From Hallerella sp963660435 (GTDB lineage: Bacteria > Fibrobacterota > Fibrobacteria > Fibrobacterales > Fibrobacteraceae), in NCBI GenBank assembly GCA_963660435.1, contig CAVKYI010000036.1, positions 1 to 20,016 on the forward strand: 20,016 nucleotides of DNA, written 5' to 3'. Every line of letters starts with the position of its first letter. Position 1 is the first letter of the stretch. Below, one piece after another: positions 1 through 7,324 of the stretch. A model generated the notes under the pieces. It was not told the origin of the DNA and searched no databases. It worked only from the letters and a program-made list of their open reading frames with translations. The position numbers were made by a program, and so were the translations under genes.

Positions 1-13
1 TAATGCTCGGGCT

Positions 14-133
14 GGATTCTACCTGTCCGCAGCAGGCGGGTCGGCTCTTTCAGAGCCTCCAGAATGACAGGGAATAGAAGCGTACCGCTTCGCTTTTCTA
101 AACTCTAAGATCTCTAAACTAAGCTCTGAACAT
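14..133 (+). repeat. Composite intergenic repeat, copy 1
   Basis: Two modules lie in order. The first runs 14-68: it starts GGATTCTACC, ends TCCAGAATGAC, and holds a small palindrome (GGCTCT at 43-48, AGAGCC at 52-57). The second, about 98-133, is built from CTCTAAG/CTAAGCTC words and ends AAGCTCTGAACAT. The same two modules occur in the same order at 15746-15884, where the last word is AAGCTCTGACCAT. Neither encodes a protein. I infer a dispersed REP-like element; the rest of 134-219 holds only weak promoter-like sequence (TTGGCA at 157-162, CATATA at 181-186). Confidence 0.6.
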
Positions 134-219
134 CGGGTAGGCGGAAAACCGTTCGCTTGGCAATAAAAAGCCTCGCGTCCCATATACCTCGAACGCCCAA
201 TTTTATTTAGTTTGGGAAC

Positions 220-1992
220 ATGCAAGAATCGCTTCGACTGATTTCCATCTCCATCCGAAATCTCCGCTCCATCCGCGAAGAGACATTCCCGCTCAGCGAT
301 TTTACCGCCCTCATCGGTTACAACAATGCAGGCAAAACAAACATCCTGATGGGAATCCGCTGGCTGCTTTTCCGCTCTACGCTCGACAATTCCTATTTCG
401 ACGACCCGAACCAACCCGTCGAGGTGGAAGGCCTTTTCGGCGGGATCTCGGACTCGGTACTCGAAAAGCTCGCCCCCGAAGAAGCGGCCCAGCTGAAACC
501 GTTTCTGCGGAACGGGAAGATCCGCGTCCAAAGGTTCCAGAAGCTCCCGGGAGAAAGCGTTTCCGGCGTGGAATTCTGGGCGCTCGACTGGAACGGCGAC
601 GGAGGCAAGGGCGAATGGGTCAAGGTTCCGCTCGGATTCGAAACCGTCTTTTCCCGAATTTTTCCGCCTCCAATCCAGATCTGGGATTTCGAAGGCGACA
701 AGGCTTTCGCGAAGCTTCTCGACGAAATCTTCAGCCCGCTCGAACGAAGGCTCGGCAAGGAATTCAACGAGCTGATCCAGAAGTTCGCCAACCTGCTCGA
801 TTCCGGAAGCGATTCCCGCGCCGAGGAACTGGAACTTTTCGAACGCGGCCTCAACCAGAAGCTTCGCCCGCTCTTCCCGTCGGTAAACGTCCACCTCGAC
901 ATTCCCACGCCAACGCTCCAAACCTTCCTCTCCACCGCCAAGCTGAACGTCTTCGACGAAGACGACGGATTCGAGCGAAACATCCGTTCCATGGGAGCGG
1001 GATCCAAGCGCGCCATCCAGATGGCGCTAGTCCGCTACCTCGACGAAGTCAAGAAGCACCACCACAACCACTATCTCAGCCGGACGCTCCTCATCATCGA
1101 CTCTCCCGAACTGTTCCTGCATCCGCAAGCGGTAGAACTTGTACGCGTCGCCCTGAAGAATCTTTCCCGCGAGGGTTACCAGGTCGTCTTCGCGACGCAT
1201 TCCGCCCAGATGGTCACAAGCGAGGACGTAAGCACATCGCTTCTCATCCGAAAGAACAAGACCCGCGGCACATTCATGCGCCGTCGAATGGAAGACGCCG
1301 TCCATTCGGTAATCGCCGACGCCCAGTCGCAGCTCCAGACGCTCTTTTCCCTTTCCAATTCCAACGAGCTCCTGTTCGCCGACTACGTTCTCCTGACGGA
1401 AGGCAAGACAGAATGGCGGGTCCTGCCGACGCTATTCGAAAAGATGACCGGCTTTTCCTTTGCGCTGCTTCGTTGCGCGCTCGTTCACCAGGGAGGCGTC
1501 AGCAACACGCGAAAAAGCATGCAGGTTCTTTCCGCGATGGATTTGCCCGTCCGAGCGATCGTCGATCTCGATTACGCGTTCAACAATGCCAGCCAGGACG
1601 GCTTTCTCGCCAAGGACGATCCCGATGTCGAATTTTGCAAGTCCCTGTTCCGCGAGCTGTCCCTGCAGGAACATGTCCGCCTTGTCCACGGCATTCCGGT
1701 CAGCAAGAAGTCGAAGATTTCCGCAAGCGAAGCCTATGTCATGATGGCAAGAATGCCCGAAGCCCGCGAACCGCTGCATCGCATCCACCAGAAGCTTGCC
1801 GCCGAAGGAATCTGGGTCTGGGAGCGCGGAGCCATCGAACAGCACCTAGGACTAAGCGGCAAGAACGAACGCGCCTGGCACCAGTTCGTGGAACGCGTCC
1901 ACCATGAAGATCCGCACCGTTTTCTGCCCGATTACGAAGACATCAAGAATCTCTGCGACTGGATTGTCGCGGGATCCCGCGAAGCGGAATGA
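220..1992 (+). CDS. OLD-family ATP-dependent endonuclease (AAA ATPase plus TOPRIM)
   Basis: This 590-residue protein pairs an SMC/RecF-like ATPase with a TOPRIM nuclease domain, the architecture of overcoming-lysogenization-defect (OLD) nucleases. Walker A is GYNNAGKTN (33-41). A signature-like stretch is near 257-265, Walker B is LLIIDSPELFLHP (about 290-302, D294, E297), and an H-loop sits at FATHS (H327). The TOPRIM part begins about 385 with LLTEGKTEW (E394, E398) and has the DLD acidic motif at 449-451. Family members are ATP-regulated DNA nucleases, often in phage defence or repair. No UvrD/GajB-like helicase lies downstream, so a Gabija pair is not supported; it looks like a solitary class 1 type. 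It converges on dnaN. The ATG at 220 follows a weak GGGA site, and its N-terminus matches the usual start of the ATPase fold. Family call is confident; biological role is not. Confidence 0.88.
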   Translation: MQESLRLISISIRNLRSIREETFPLSDFTALIGYNNAGKTNILMGIRWLLFRSTLDNSYFDDPNQPVEVEGLFGGISDSVLEKLAPEEAAQLKPFLRNGKIRVQRFQKLPGESVSGVEFWALDWNGDGGKGEWVKVPLGFETVFSRIFPPPIQIWDFEGDKAFAKLLDEIFSPLERRLGKEFNELIQKFANLLDSGSDSRAEELELFERGLNQKLRPLFPSVNVHLDIPTPTLQTFLSTAKLNVFDEDDGFERNIRSMGAGSKRAIQMALVRYLDEVKKHHHNHYLSRTLLIIDSPELFLHPQAVELVRVALKNLSREGYQVVFATHSAQMVTSEDVSTSLLIRKNKTRGTFMRRRMEDAVHSVIADAQSQLQTLFSLSNSNELLFADYVLLTEGKTEWRVLPTLFEKMTGFSFALLRCALVHQGGVSNTRKSMQVLSAMDLPVRAIVDLDYAFNNASQDGFLAKDDPDVEFCKSLFRELSLQEHVRLVHGIPVSKKSKISASEAYVMMARMPEAREPLHRIHQKLAAEGIWVWERGAIEQHLGLSGKNERAWHQFVERVHHEDPHRFLPDYEDIKNLCDWIVAGSREAE

Positions 1993-2008
1993 TTTCATAC
2001 AAAATAAG

Positions 2009-2032
2009 CGATGGATTTCCCGTCGCCCATCG
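2009..2032. terminator. Possible weak terminator between convergent genes
   Basis: CGATGG (2009-2014) can pair with CCATCG (2027-2032) around a 12-nt loop. On the minus strand the stem is followed by a T-rich run (TTATTTTG), which would suit termination of dnaN transcripts. The stem is only 6 bp and the loop large, so this is tentative. Confidence 0.3.
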
Positions 2033-2048
2033 ACAAGTCAAAAGAGCG

Positions 2049-3167
2049 TTATTCCTGGAGCCGAAGAGGCATCAGGAGGAACATGCTGTTGATATCGGAA
2101 CCGACCGGTTCAATGACGCAGGCGCTTATCGGACCGTTCATCTTGAGAACGACTTCGTCGCTCTGGCAGAGCTTGAGAACTTCGAGAAGGTAAAGCCCGT
2201 TGAATCCGATGCAGAAGACGCCCTCGCCTTCGTGCGAAACGGAAAGGGCTTCCGTCGAATCCCCGCCGACATTCGGATCGTTTGCGGAAAGCTCCATCTG
2301 GTTTCCATCTAGCTGGAGACGTATCATCCGCGTGCGGGCGTTCGCCATCGAAATGACGGTCGTAATCTTGTTGAAAAGATCCGCGCGATTTACCTGGACC
2401 GAGCGTTCGAACTTCACCGGAATAACCGCGTCATACTTCGGATACGGGCCTTCGATAAGTTTCGAAACGATCTGCACTCCCTCGCTCGCGAAAAGGACAT
2501 AGGTATCCGATATCCGGACCTCGACGATAGACTCGCCAGAAACGCTCTTCAACGCATACTGAATCGCTTTCGGCGGAACGATCACGCCTTTTCCAAGCGT
2601 GGAATTTTCCAGTTCGATGAAAGCCTTGCCCAGGCGATGCCCATCCGTCGCCACCATGACCAGCTTTCCGTCCTTCGCCTCGAGGAACACGCCGTTCAGG
2701 CTCATCCGCGTCTGGTCCGTCGAAACGGCAAACAGCGTCTTGCCCGCAAGAAACTCGAGTTCGCTCTTGCCCAGCTGGAACGCTCCCCCGTCCGCCACGT
2801 CCGGAAGCGGCGGGAAATCGCTGATGTCGAAGCCCGTGATCGAAGCCTTGCCGCGTTCGCTCCAGCGCACGGTCACCAGGTAATCGACCACCTCGATGGT
2901 CAGGTTCACGATTTTCGGGTCGATGAGGCTCTTCACCAGGTCGAGAAGCTTGTGCGCGTTCACGACAACGGCACCGTCGGACTCTCCCTGCACATCGATC
3001 TTCATGCGGATTCCCAGGTCGAGATCCGTCGCGCAAATTTCAAGAGCGTTTCCATCGAGGCGGAACGCAAAGTTGTTCAGCACCTGGATCGTGGCCTTGT
3101 TCGGGACTGCGCCGATGACCGTGTTCAAGGCATTCAGTAATTTGGCTTTTTCGATTTGAAATTTCAT
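2049..3167 (-). CDS. dnaN: DNA polymerase III subunit beta (sliding clamp)
   Basis: The 372-residue product is the ring-shaped processivity clamp that tethers the replicative polymerase and many repair proteins to DNA. Full family length and colinear features are visible: the N-terminus MKFQIEKAKLLNALNTV, the stretch LEICATDLDLGIR in the first fold, VATDGHRLGKAFIE in the middle, and the near-C-terminal MPLRL motif (followed here by QE) that lines the peptide-binding pocket. The ATG is preceded by an AGGGAAG ribosome-binding site in the 12-nt gap after an upstream small membrane-protein gene, so the two are probably co-transcribed. No dnaA or recF is beside it, so this is not the classical dnaA-dnaN-recF origin arrangement. 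A convergent OLD nuclease lies downstream. Confidence 0.96.
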   Translation of the reverse strand: MKFQIEKAKLLNALNTVIGAVPNKATIQVLNNFAFRLDGNALEICATDLDLGIRMKIDVQGESDGAVVVNAHKLLDLVKSLIDPKIVNLTIEVVDYLVTVRWSERGKASITGFDISDFPPLPDVADGGAFQLGKSELEFLAGKTLFAVSTDQTRMSLNGVFLEAKDGKLVMVATDGHRLGKAFIELENSTLGKGVIVPPKAIQYALKSVSGESIVEVRISDTYVLFASEGVQIVSKLIEGPYPKYDAVIPVKFERSVQVNRADLFNKITTVISMANARTRMIRLQLDGNQMELSANDPNVGGDSTEALSVSHEGEGVFCIGFNGLYLLEVLKLCQSDEVVLKMNGPISACVIEPVGSDINSMFLLMPLRLQE

Positions 3168-3179
3168 CGGGCTTCCCTG

Positions 3180-3326
3180 CTAGTTACGAGCCATGACAAA
3201 CGCGACCCATGCGATAACCACGATGGCGGCAAGAACGATGACCCCCGCCGAACTCATGACGCTTTTCTTTTTGGGCGTAAAGTTCTTGGCATTCTGCATG
3301 GCTTTTCGGCGTTCGCTACGGCTCAT
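3180..3326 (-). CDS. Small single-pass membrane protein upstream of dnaN
   Basis: A 48-residue frame reads MSRSERRKAMQNAKNFTPKK, continues KSVMSSAG, then has a hydrophobic stretch (about residues 27-46, AGVIVLAAIVVIAWVAFVMA) and ends RN. The basic N-terminus followed by one transmembrane segment predicts an inner-membrane protein with its N-terminus in the cytoplasm. A GGAG site lies 7 nt before the ATG, and the stop is 12 nt before the dnaN start. That, together with a promoter-like region just upstream, supports a real co-transcribed gene. I do not recognise the family. Function is unknown; it could be a short conserved membrane peptide of this lineage. Confidence 0.72.
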   Translation of the reverse strand: MSRSERRKAMQNAKNFTPKKKSVMSSAGVIVLAAIVVIAWVAFVMARN

Positions 3327-3338
3327 AAGGATTCTCCA

Positions 3339-3366
3339 TTGTTTTTCGTCCTAAAAACTATATTAT
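3339..3366. promoter_or_regulatory. Divergent promoter region
   Basis: The 65-bp gap between the small membrane-protein gene (minus) and the 3392 gene (plus) holds CTATATTAT (3358-3366). On the plus strand TTGTTT (3339-3344) lies 16 nt before TATTAT. On the minus strand the same bases read TATAGT (3362-3357), giving a leader of about 20-25 nt for the small gene. The exact nonamer CTATATTAT recurs before divIVA (14787-14795). No start site has been measured. Confidence 0.5.
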
Positions 3367-3391
3367 TTTATGCGAGGAAAGGAAAAGAACC

Positions 3392-3667
3392 ATGACAGAA
3401 ACCGTGTTAAACAGACTAAAAAGCGGTGCGCTGAATTGCGCATCGACCGTTCTCAACAAGATGAACATCGCGACAGAGGAATCGCGCATCAAGGCAAAGT
3501 ACGAGGCTTTGGGCAGGCGGCTTCTTCCCGCTCTGGAAAATGACGCTCTCGATACGCTGAAGAACGATCCGGATGTCGTCGAGCTGGTCGGCGCGATTTC
3601 CGAAATGCGCACGAGGCTGAACGCGCTGAAAGCGAGAACGAAAAAGTACAAGGGCAAGAGTCGTTGA
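3392..3667 (+). CDS. Small, probably helical cytoplasmic protein of unknown function
   Basis: The 91-residue product is rich in Leu, Ala, Lys, Glu and Arg, and lacks a signal peptide or membrane segment. It reads as amphipathic helices, with a basic C-terminus (KARTKKYKGKSR). A strong purine-rich ribosome-binding region (GAGGAAAGGAAAAG) precedes the ATG. Its stop codon overlaps the TTG start of the M23 peptidase-like gene (TTGA), so translation is probably coupled, and a role with that envelope protein is a fair guess. I do not recognise the family and assign no function. Confidence 0.75.
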   Translation: MTETVLNRLKSGALNCASTVLNKMNIATEESRIKAKYEALGRRLLPALENDALDTLKNDPDVVELVGAISEMRTRLNALKARTKKYKGKSR

Positions 3668-4488
3668 AAAAGCTGAACCTGCATCTTTTCTACGAAAAGA
3701 CCGGCAAGTCAAAGTCGTATCGGATTTCGCCGCGAAAGCCCATTCTCTGGATTCTCGGAGCGATCGTCGCCGCTTTCGGATTTTTTCTCTTTTCCCCGTT
3801 TGAAATCGCGCACAGGCTAGGCGACGGGACTCTGCTCGACCTGCGCGCGCAGAACCGGGAAATCAGGGCGAACATGAACAGGCTGCGCGCCGACAACGAC
3901 AGTGCGGAACTCTACCTGCAACGCACGGAAGCCCTGCAAGACAGCGTCTATCGAATCGGTGGCATTCCGCTCAAGGCGGAAACAAACGATTCCCTCCAGA
4001 GCAAGGAACGGACGGAAGCGCTCTTCCAGACATACAGGACCTACTCCCTCTTTCGAGACACCCTTCTGTCGCGACCGGATCTCGCCGAGGCGATTCCCGT
4101 GCTGCATCCGCTCAAGCGCCACCGCATCATCACGAACCGATTCGGAATGCTCTTCGACCACTTTACCGACCAGAGCCTTCCGCACCGCGGCGTGGATTTT
4201 TTCGCCGAAGAAGGCGACACGGTCATGGCGACCGGCGCAGGAACCGTCGTCGAGGTGCGCTCCCATCGGGGATTCGGGCTGTCCGTCAAGATCCAGCACA
4301 CGGAAAACGCCCGAACCTTTTACGCCCACCTCGAAAAAGCCCTTGTCAAGCAGGGACAGCGCGTCGGACGCGGCACGCCTATCGCGACCGTGGGCCGCTC
4401 CGGGCGCACGGCGGGAAGCGGTCTCCATTACGAGATCCGCATCGACGGAGAACCGGTAAACCCGGAAGACTACTTTATTTCCCCGTGA
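3664..4488 (+). CDS. Membrane-anchored M23/LytM-fold peptidase-like protein, atypical active site
   Basis: The 274-residue product has a basic N-terminus, one transmembrane anchor (about 26-43), a coiled-coil-like segment (about 58-95) and a C-terminal M23 (LytM) domain from about 150. M23 enzymes are zinc endopeptidases that cut peptidoglycan cross-links; members with altered sites act as amidase activators. Visible ligands are H174 and D178 (HRGVD), H222 (YAHL) and H255 (LHYE). The usual HxH pair reads G253-L-H255, so the first, catalytic histidine is absent, and activity is uncertain. The TTG start overlaps the previous stop; no later ATG would keep the anchor. The next gene starts 6 nt downstream, its ribosome-binding site overlapping this stop. 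Transmembrane plus coiled coil plus M23 resembles envelope division or shape factors. Confidence 0.85.
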   Translation: MKKLNLHLFYEKTGKSKSYRISPRKPILWILGAIVAAFGFFLFSPFEIAHRLGDGTLLDLRAQNREIRANMNRLRADNDSAELYLQRTEALQDSVYRIGGIPLKAETNDSLQSKERTEALFQTYRTYSLFRDTLLSRPDLAEAIPVLHPLKRHRIITNRFGMLFDHFTDQSLPHRGVDFFAEEGDTVMATGAGTVVEVRSHRGFGLSVKIQHTENARTFYAHLEKALVKQGQRVGRGTPIATVGRSGRTAGSGLHYEIRIDGEPVNPEDYFISP

Positions 4489-4494
4489 GGAACG

Positions 4495-5451
4495 ATGGAC
4501 TCTCGACCCTTTGAACAGAATGTAATCGCCATGGTCTGGGATTTCGACAAGACGCTCATCAGCGGCTACATGCAGGAACCTCTTTTTCGAAAGTACGGCA
4601 TCGACGGAGCGACATTCTGGAAAGAAGTCAATGCGCTTCCCGGCTACTACGCCAAAGCGGGCATCCACACAAATCCCGACACGTCATATCTCGACCACAT
4701 CCTGACATACGTAAAGGCAGGCAGGCTCTCGGGACTATCGAACAGGATCCTTCGCGAATGCGGCAAGGAACTCGAATTCTACCCGGGCATCCCGGATTTT
4801 TTCATGAAGATAAGACATCTCGTGGAAAACGAACCGCGCTTCATGGAAGCGGGCATCCGGCTCGAACACTATGTCGTCAGCACGGGATTCGCGGAAACGA
4901 TTCGCGGGAGCGCCGTCGCGCCATACCTCGACGGAATCTTCGGCTGTGAATTCATCGAAGAGCCCGCAAAGCCCGGATTTTCGGAAACGGACTTTCCGGC
5001 ACAAGGAGAAATTTCGCAAGTGGCCTGCGCGCTCGACAACACATCCAAGACGCGCTATCTCTTCGAAATCAACAAGGGTTCGAACAAGTTCCCCGACACG
5101 ATCGACGTCAACTCGCGAATCGACCGGGAAAACCGGAGAATTCCCTTCGAGAACATGATCTACATCGCGGACGGTCCATCCGATGTCCCCGCGTTCAGCA
5201 TTCTAAACCAGTCGGGCGGAACCACCTACGCCATCTATCCACCGGGAGACCGCAAGGCGATGCGACAGGTCGATGGGCTGCGCCGCGACCACCGAATCCA
5301 GATGTTCGGAGAAGCCGACTACAGGGAAAATTCCATGACGTGGATGTGGCTCTCGGAGCAGGTCGTCCGAATCGCCGACTCGATCGCGCAAAGGCAGCAC
5401 CAGAACATCCGCAACAGCGCATCGCTTCCGCCGCGACATCTGAACGGGTAA
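4495..5451 (+). CDS. HAD-superfamily hydrolase, phosphoserine phosphatase-like
   Basis: The 318-residue protein has the four HAD signatures. Motif I is WDFDKT with nucleophile D16 and acid/base D18. Motif II is VVSTGF (S129 or T130). The motif III lysine is probably K185 or K194. Motif IV is IADGPSDVPAF (D226, D230). The helical insertion after motif I (about 25-100) resembles a C1 cap of the phosphoserine-phosphatase type. It probably dephosphorylates a small molecule in the cytoplasm; the substrate cannot be read from sequence. The ATG at 4495 has a GAGGA site overlapping the preceding stop, so it is the last gene of the 3392-5451 unit. glgE starts 88 nt downstream, but a link to sugar phosphates is only speculative. 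Confidence 0.86.
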   Translation: MDSRPFEQNVIAMVWDFDKTLISGYMQEPLFRKYGIDGATFWKEVNALPGYYAKAGIHTNPDTSYLDHILTYVKAGRLSGLSNRILRECGKELEFYPGIPDFFMKIRHLVENEPRFMEAGIRLEHYVVSTGFAETIRGSAVAPYLDGIFGCEFIEEPAKPGFSETDFPAQGEISQVACALDNTSKTRYLFEINKGSNKFPDTIDVNSRIDRENRRIPFENMIYIADGPSDVPAFSILNQSGGTTYAIYPPGDRKAMRQVDGLRRDHRIQMFGEADYRENSMTWMWLSEQVVRIADSIAQRQHQNIRNSASLPPRHLNG

Positions 5452-5539
5452 GCCTCTTCCGTAATTTTCTAACATTTACCGCAAACCGTCAAGCCTTCCG
5501 ACCGAAGAAGACGGAAAAATTTTAAAGAGACGAATCCCT

Positions 5540-7273
5540 ATGGCAGAATTTCCCGAGAAGAAAGACAACCTGGTCATCGAAAACATCCAGCCTTCCGTCG
5601 ATGCGAACCGTTTCGCCATCAAGCGCGAACCCGGCGACACCGTGAAAATCACCGCGGACATTTTCCGTCACGGCCACGAAAAGTACGACGCCGCGATTCT
5701 CTACAGGCTCCGTTCCGAAAAGCGGTTTCGCAAGGCTCCGATGCATTTCGTCGATAACGACATGTGGGCAGGGGAATTTACGGTAAACAGCATCGGATAC
5801 TACGACTACAAGGTTATCGCCTGGACTCTCGATCCCAAGGACACCCCGACCGAAAGCCCGCTCATGGAACTCCGCGTCGATCCGGTCTATGCCCGCACGG
5901 GAACCTGGTACGAAATGTGGCCGAAAAGCCAGGGCAAGGATCCGAAAAAAAGCGCGACGTTCAAGGACTGCGAAGCCCGCCTCGACTACATCGCCGACAT
6001 GGGATTCGACACCGTCTATCTGGTTCCCATCCACCCGATCGGCATAACCAACCGCAAGGGCGCGAACAACGCGCTCCACGCGAAGACGGACAAGAACGGA
6101 AAGCCGCTCGAACCGGGCTGTCCATACGCAGTCGGGAACAAGTTCGGCGGACACTTCGCCGTCGATCCCGAACTCGGCACCATGAAGGACTTCGAACATT
6201 TCGCAAGGGCCGCCCGCGCAAAGGGCCTTAGGCTCGCGCTCGACATCGCGCTCAACTGCAGCCCGGACCATCCCTACGCGAAAAAGCACCCGGAATGGTT
6301 CTACCACGAACCGGACGGAACGATCAAGTTTGCCGAAAACCCGCCGAAGAAGTACGAGGACATCTACCCGTTCGACTACTACAACAAGAACTTCAAGGCT
6401 CTCTGGAAGGAAATCCGCGACATCATCCTCTTCTGGGCGGACAAGGGCGTCGAAATATTCCGAATCGACAACCCGCACACGAAACCTTTCCCGTTCTGGG
6501 AATGGCTCATCCGCGAAATCAAGGAAGTCCGCCCGGAGCTCGTGTTCCTCGCCGAAGCGTTCACCCGTCCCAAGATGATGCACCGCCTCGCGAAGGAAGG
6601 CTTCGACATGAGCTACACATACTTTGCCTGGCGCGAACAGAAATGGGAATTCGAACAGTACTTCAAGGAACTCACCCAGACGGGCGCAAAGGAATACATG
6701 CGCGGAATCCTCTTCCCGACGACGCCCGACATCTTCCCGAAATACCTGGCAAACCAGGGACCCGCGCAGTTCCGGCAGCGCTATTTTCTCGCGGGAACGC
6801 TTTCGAGTCTCACCGGCATGTACAACGGTTACGAACTTTGCGAAAACGTCCCGTCACCCGTCAAGGAAGAACTTCTCGACAGCGAAAAGTACCAATACAA
6901 GGTCCATGACTGGGATTCGCCCGTAAACATCCGGGACTTCGTGCGGCGCGTAAACAACGCGAAGCTCGACCATCCCGCGCTCCAGGAATACGACAACCTG
7001 GAATTCCACTATGCGGACAATTCCAACCTGATGGTCTATTCCAAGAAGAAGGGCGACGACGTGATTCTTTGCGTCGCGAACATGGACATGCATAACGCCC
7101 AGGAAGGAACAATCTCCCTCGACATGGGAAAGCTCGGGCTCGAAAACGACGCGTTCTTCTTCGTCAAGGATCTAATCACAGACGAATCCTACGTCTTTCG
7201 CGGTTCGCACAATTTCGTGCGTCTCGATCCGAACAAGGCGCCAGGCCATCTTCTCGTCGTCAAGAAGCTTTAA
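5540..7273 (+). CDS. glgE: Alpha-1,4-glucan:maltose-1-phosphate maltosyltransferase (GH13), compact form
   Basis: GlgE transfers maltosyl units from maltose 1-phosphate to the non-reducing end of alpha-1,4-glucans in the cytoplasm. The 577-residue product has the GlgE N-terminal beta-sandwich (about 10-115, ENIQPSVDANRFAIKREPGD), the GH13 barrel from about 120 (GTWYEMWPKS, PIHPIGITNRKG), and a C-terminal beta domain. Diagnostic motifs are FRIDNPHTKPFPFWEWL (nucleophile D310), FLAEAFTRPK (acid/base E339), KYEDIYPFDYYN, and PTTPDIFP (D397). It is shorter than well-studied enzymes because the helical insertion (domain S) normally inside the N-terminal domain is missing: AWTLDPKDTPTESPLMELRV leads almost directly into the barrel. 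No treS, maltokinase or glgB gene is adjacent, so the source of maltose 1-phosphate must be encoded elsewhere. The ATG is supported by the normal N-domain start; the Shine-Dalgarno site (AAAGAGA) is modest. Confidence 0.93.
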   Translation: MAEFPEKKDNLVIENIQPSVDANRFAIKREPGDTVKITADIFRHGHEKYDAAILYRLRSEKRFRKAPMHFVDNDMWAGEFTVNSIGYYDYKVIAWTLDPKDTPTESPLMELRVDPVYARTGTWYEMWPKSQGKDPKKSATFKDCEARLDYIADMGFDTVYLVPIHPIGITNRKGANNALHAKTDKNGKPLEPGCPYAVGNKFGGHFAVDPELGTMKDFEHFARAARAKGLRLALDIALNCSPDHPYAKKHPEWFYHEPDGTIKFAENPPKKYEDIYPFDYYNKNFKALWKEIRDIILFWADKGVEIFRIDNPHTKPFPFWEWLIREIKEVRPELVFLAEAFTRPKMMHRLAKEGFDMSYTYFAWREQKWEFEQYFKELTQTGAKEYMRGILFPTTPDIFPKYLANQGPAQFRQRYFLAGTLSSLTGMYNGYELCENVPSPVKEELLDSEKYQYKVHDWDSPVNIRDFVRRVNNAKLDHPALQEYDNLEFHYADNSNLMVYSKKKGDDVILCVANMDMHNAQEGTISLDMGKLGLENDAFFFVKDLITDESYVFRGSHNFVRLDPNKAPGHLLVVKKL

Positions 7274-7324
7274 AAAGTCCGCAACCGTTTTTGGTCCATA
7301 CGCATCTAAGGAAAGAAGGTTTCC

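Noticed and set aside
19..921. Long minus-strand open frame opposite the OLD nuclease gene
   Set aside because: It lies antisense to a clearly recognisable protein; GC-rich codon use makes long antisense frames common, and its translation has no family features.
615..1907. 430-residue plus-strand frame inside the OLD gene
   Set aside because: The product is Arg/Pro-rich with no domain pattern, typical of an out-of-frame reading of a GC-rich gene.
220..1992. Gabija (GajA) defence system
   Set aside because: No GajB-like helicase is adjacent in the window; the downstream gene is dnaN on the opposite strand.
5486..5523. Imperfect hairpin (CCGTC/GACGG with inner CTTC/GAAG) before glgE
   Set aside because: The arms are broken by internal loops, and only four T residues follow after five A; too weak to call a terminator.
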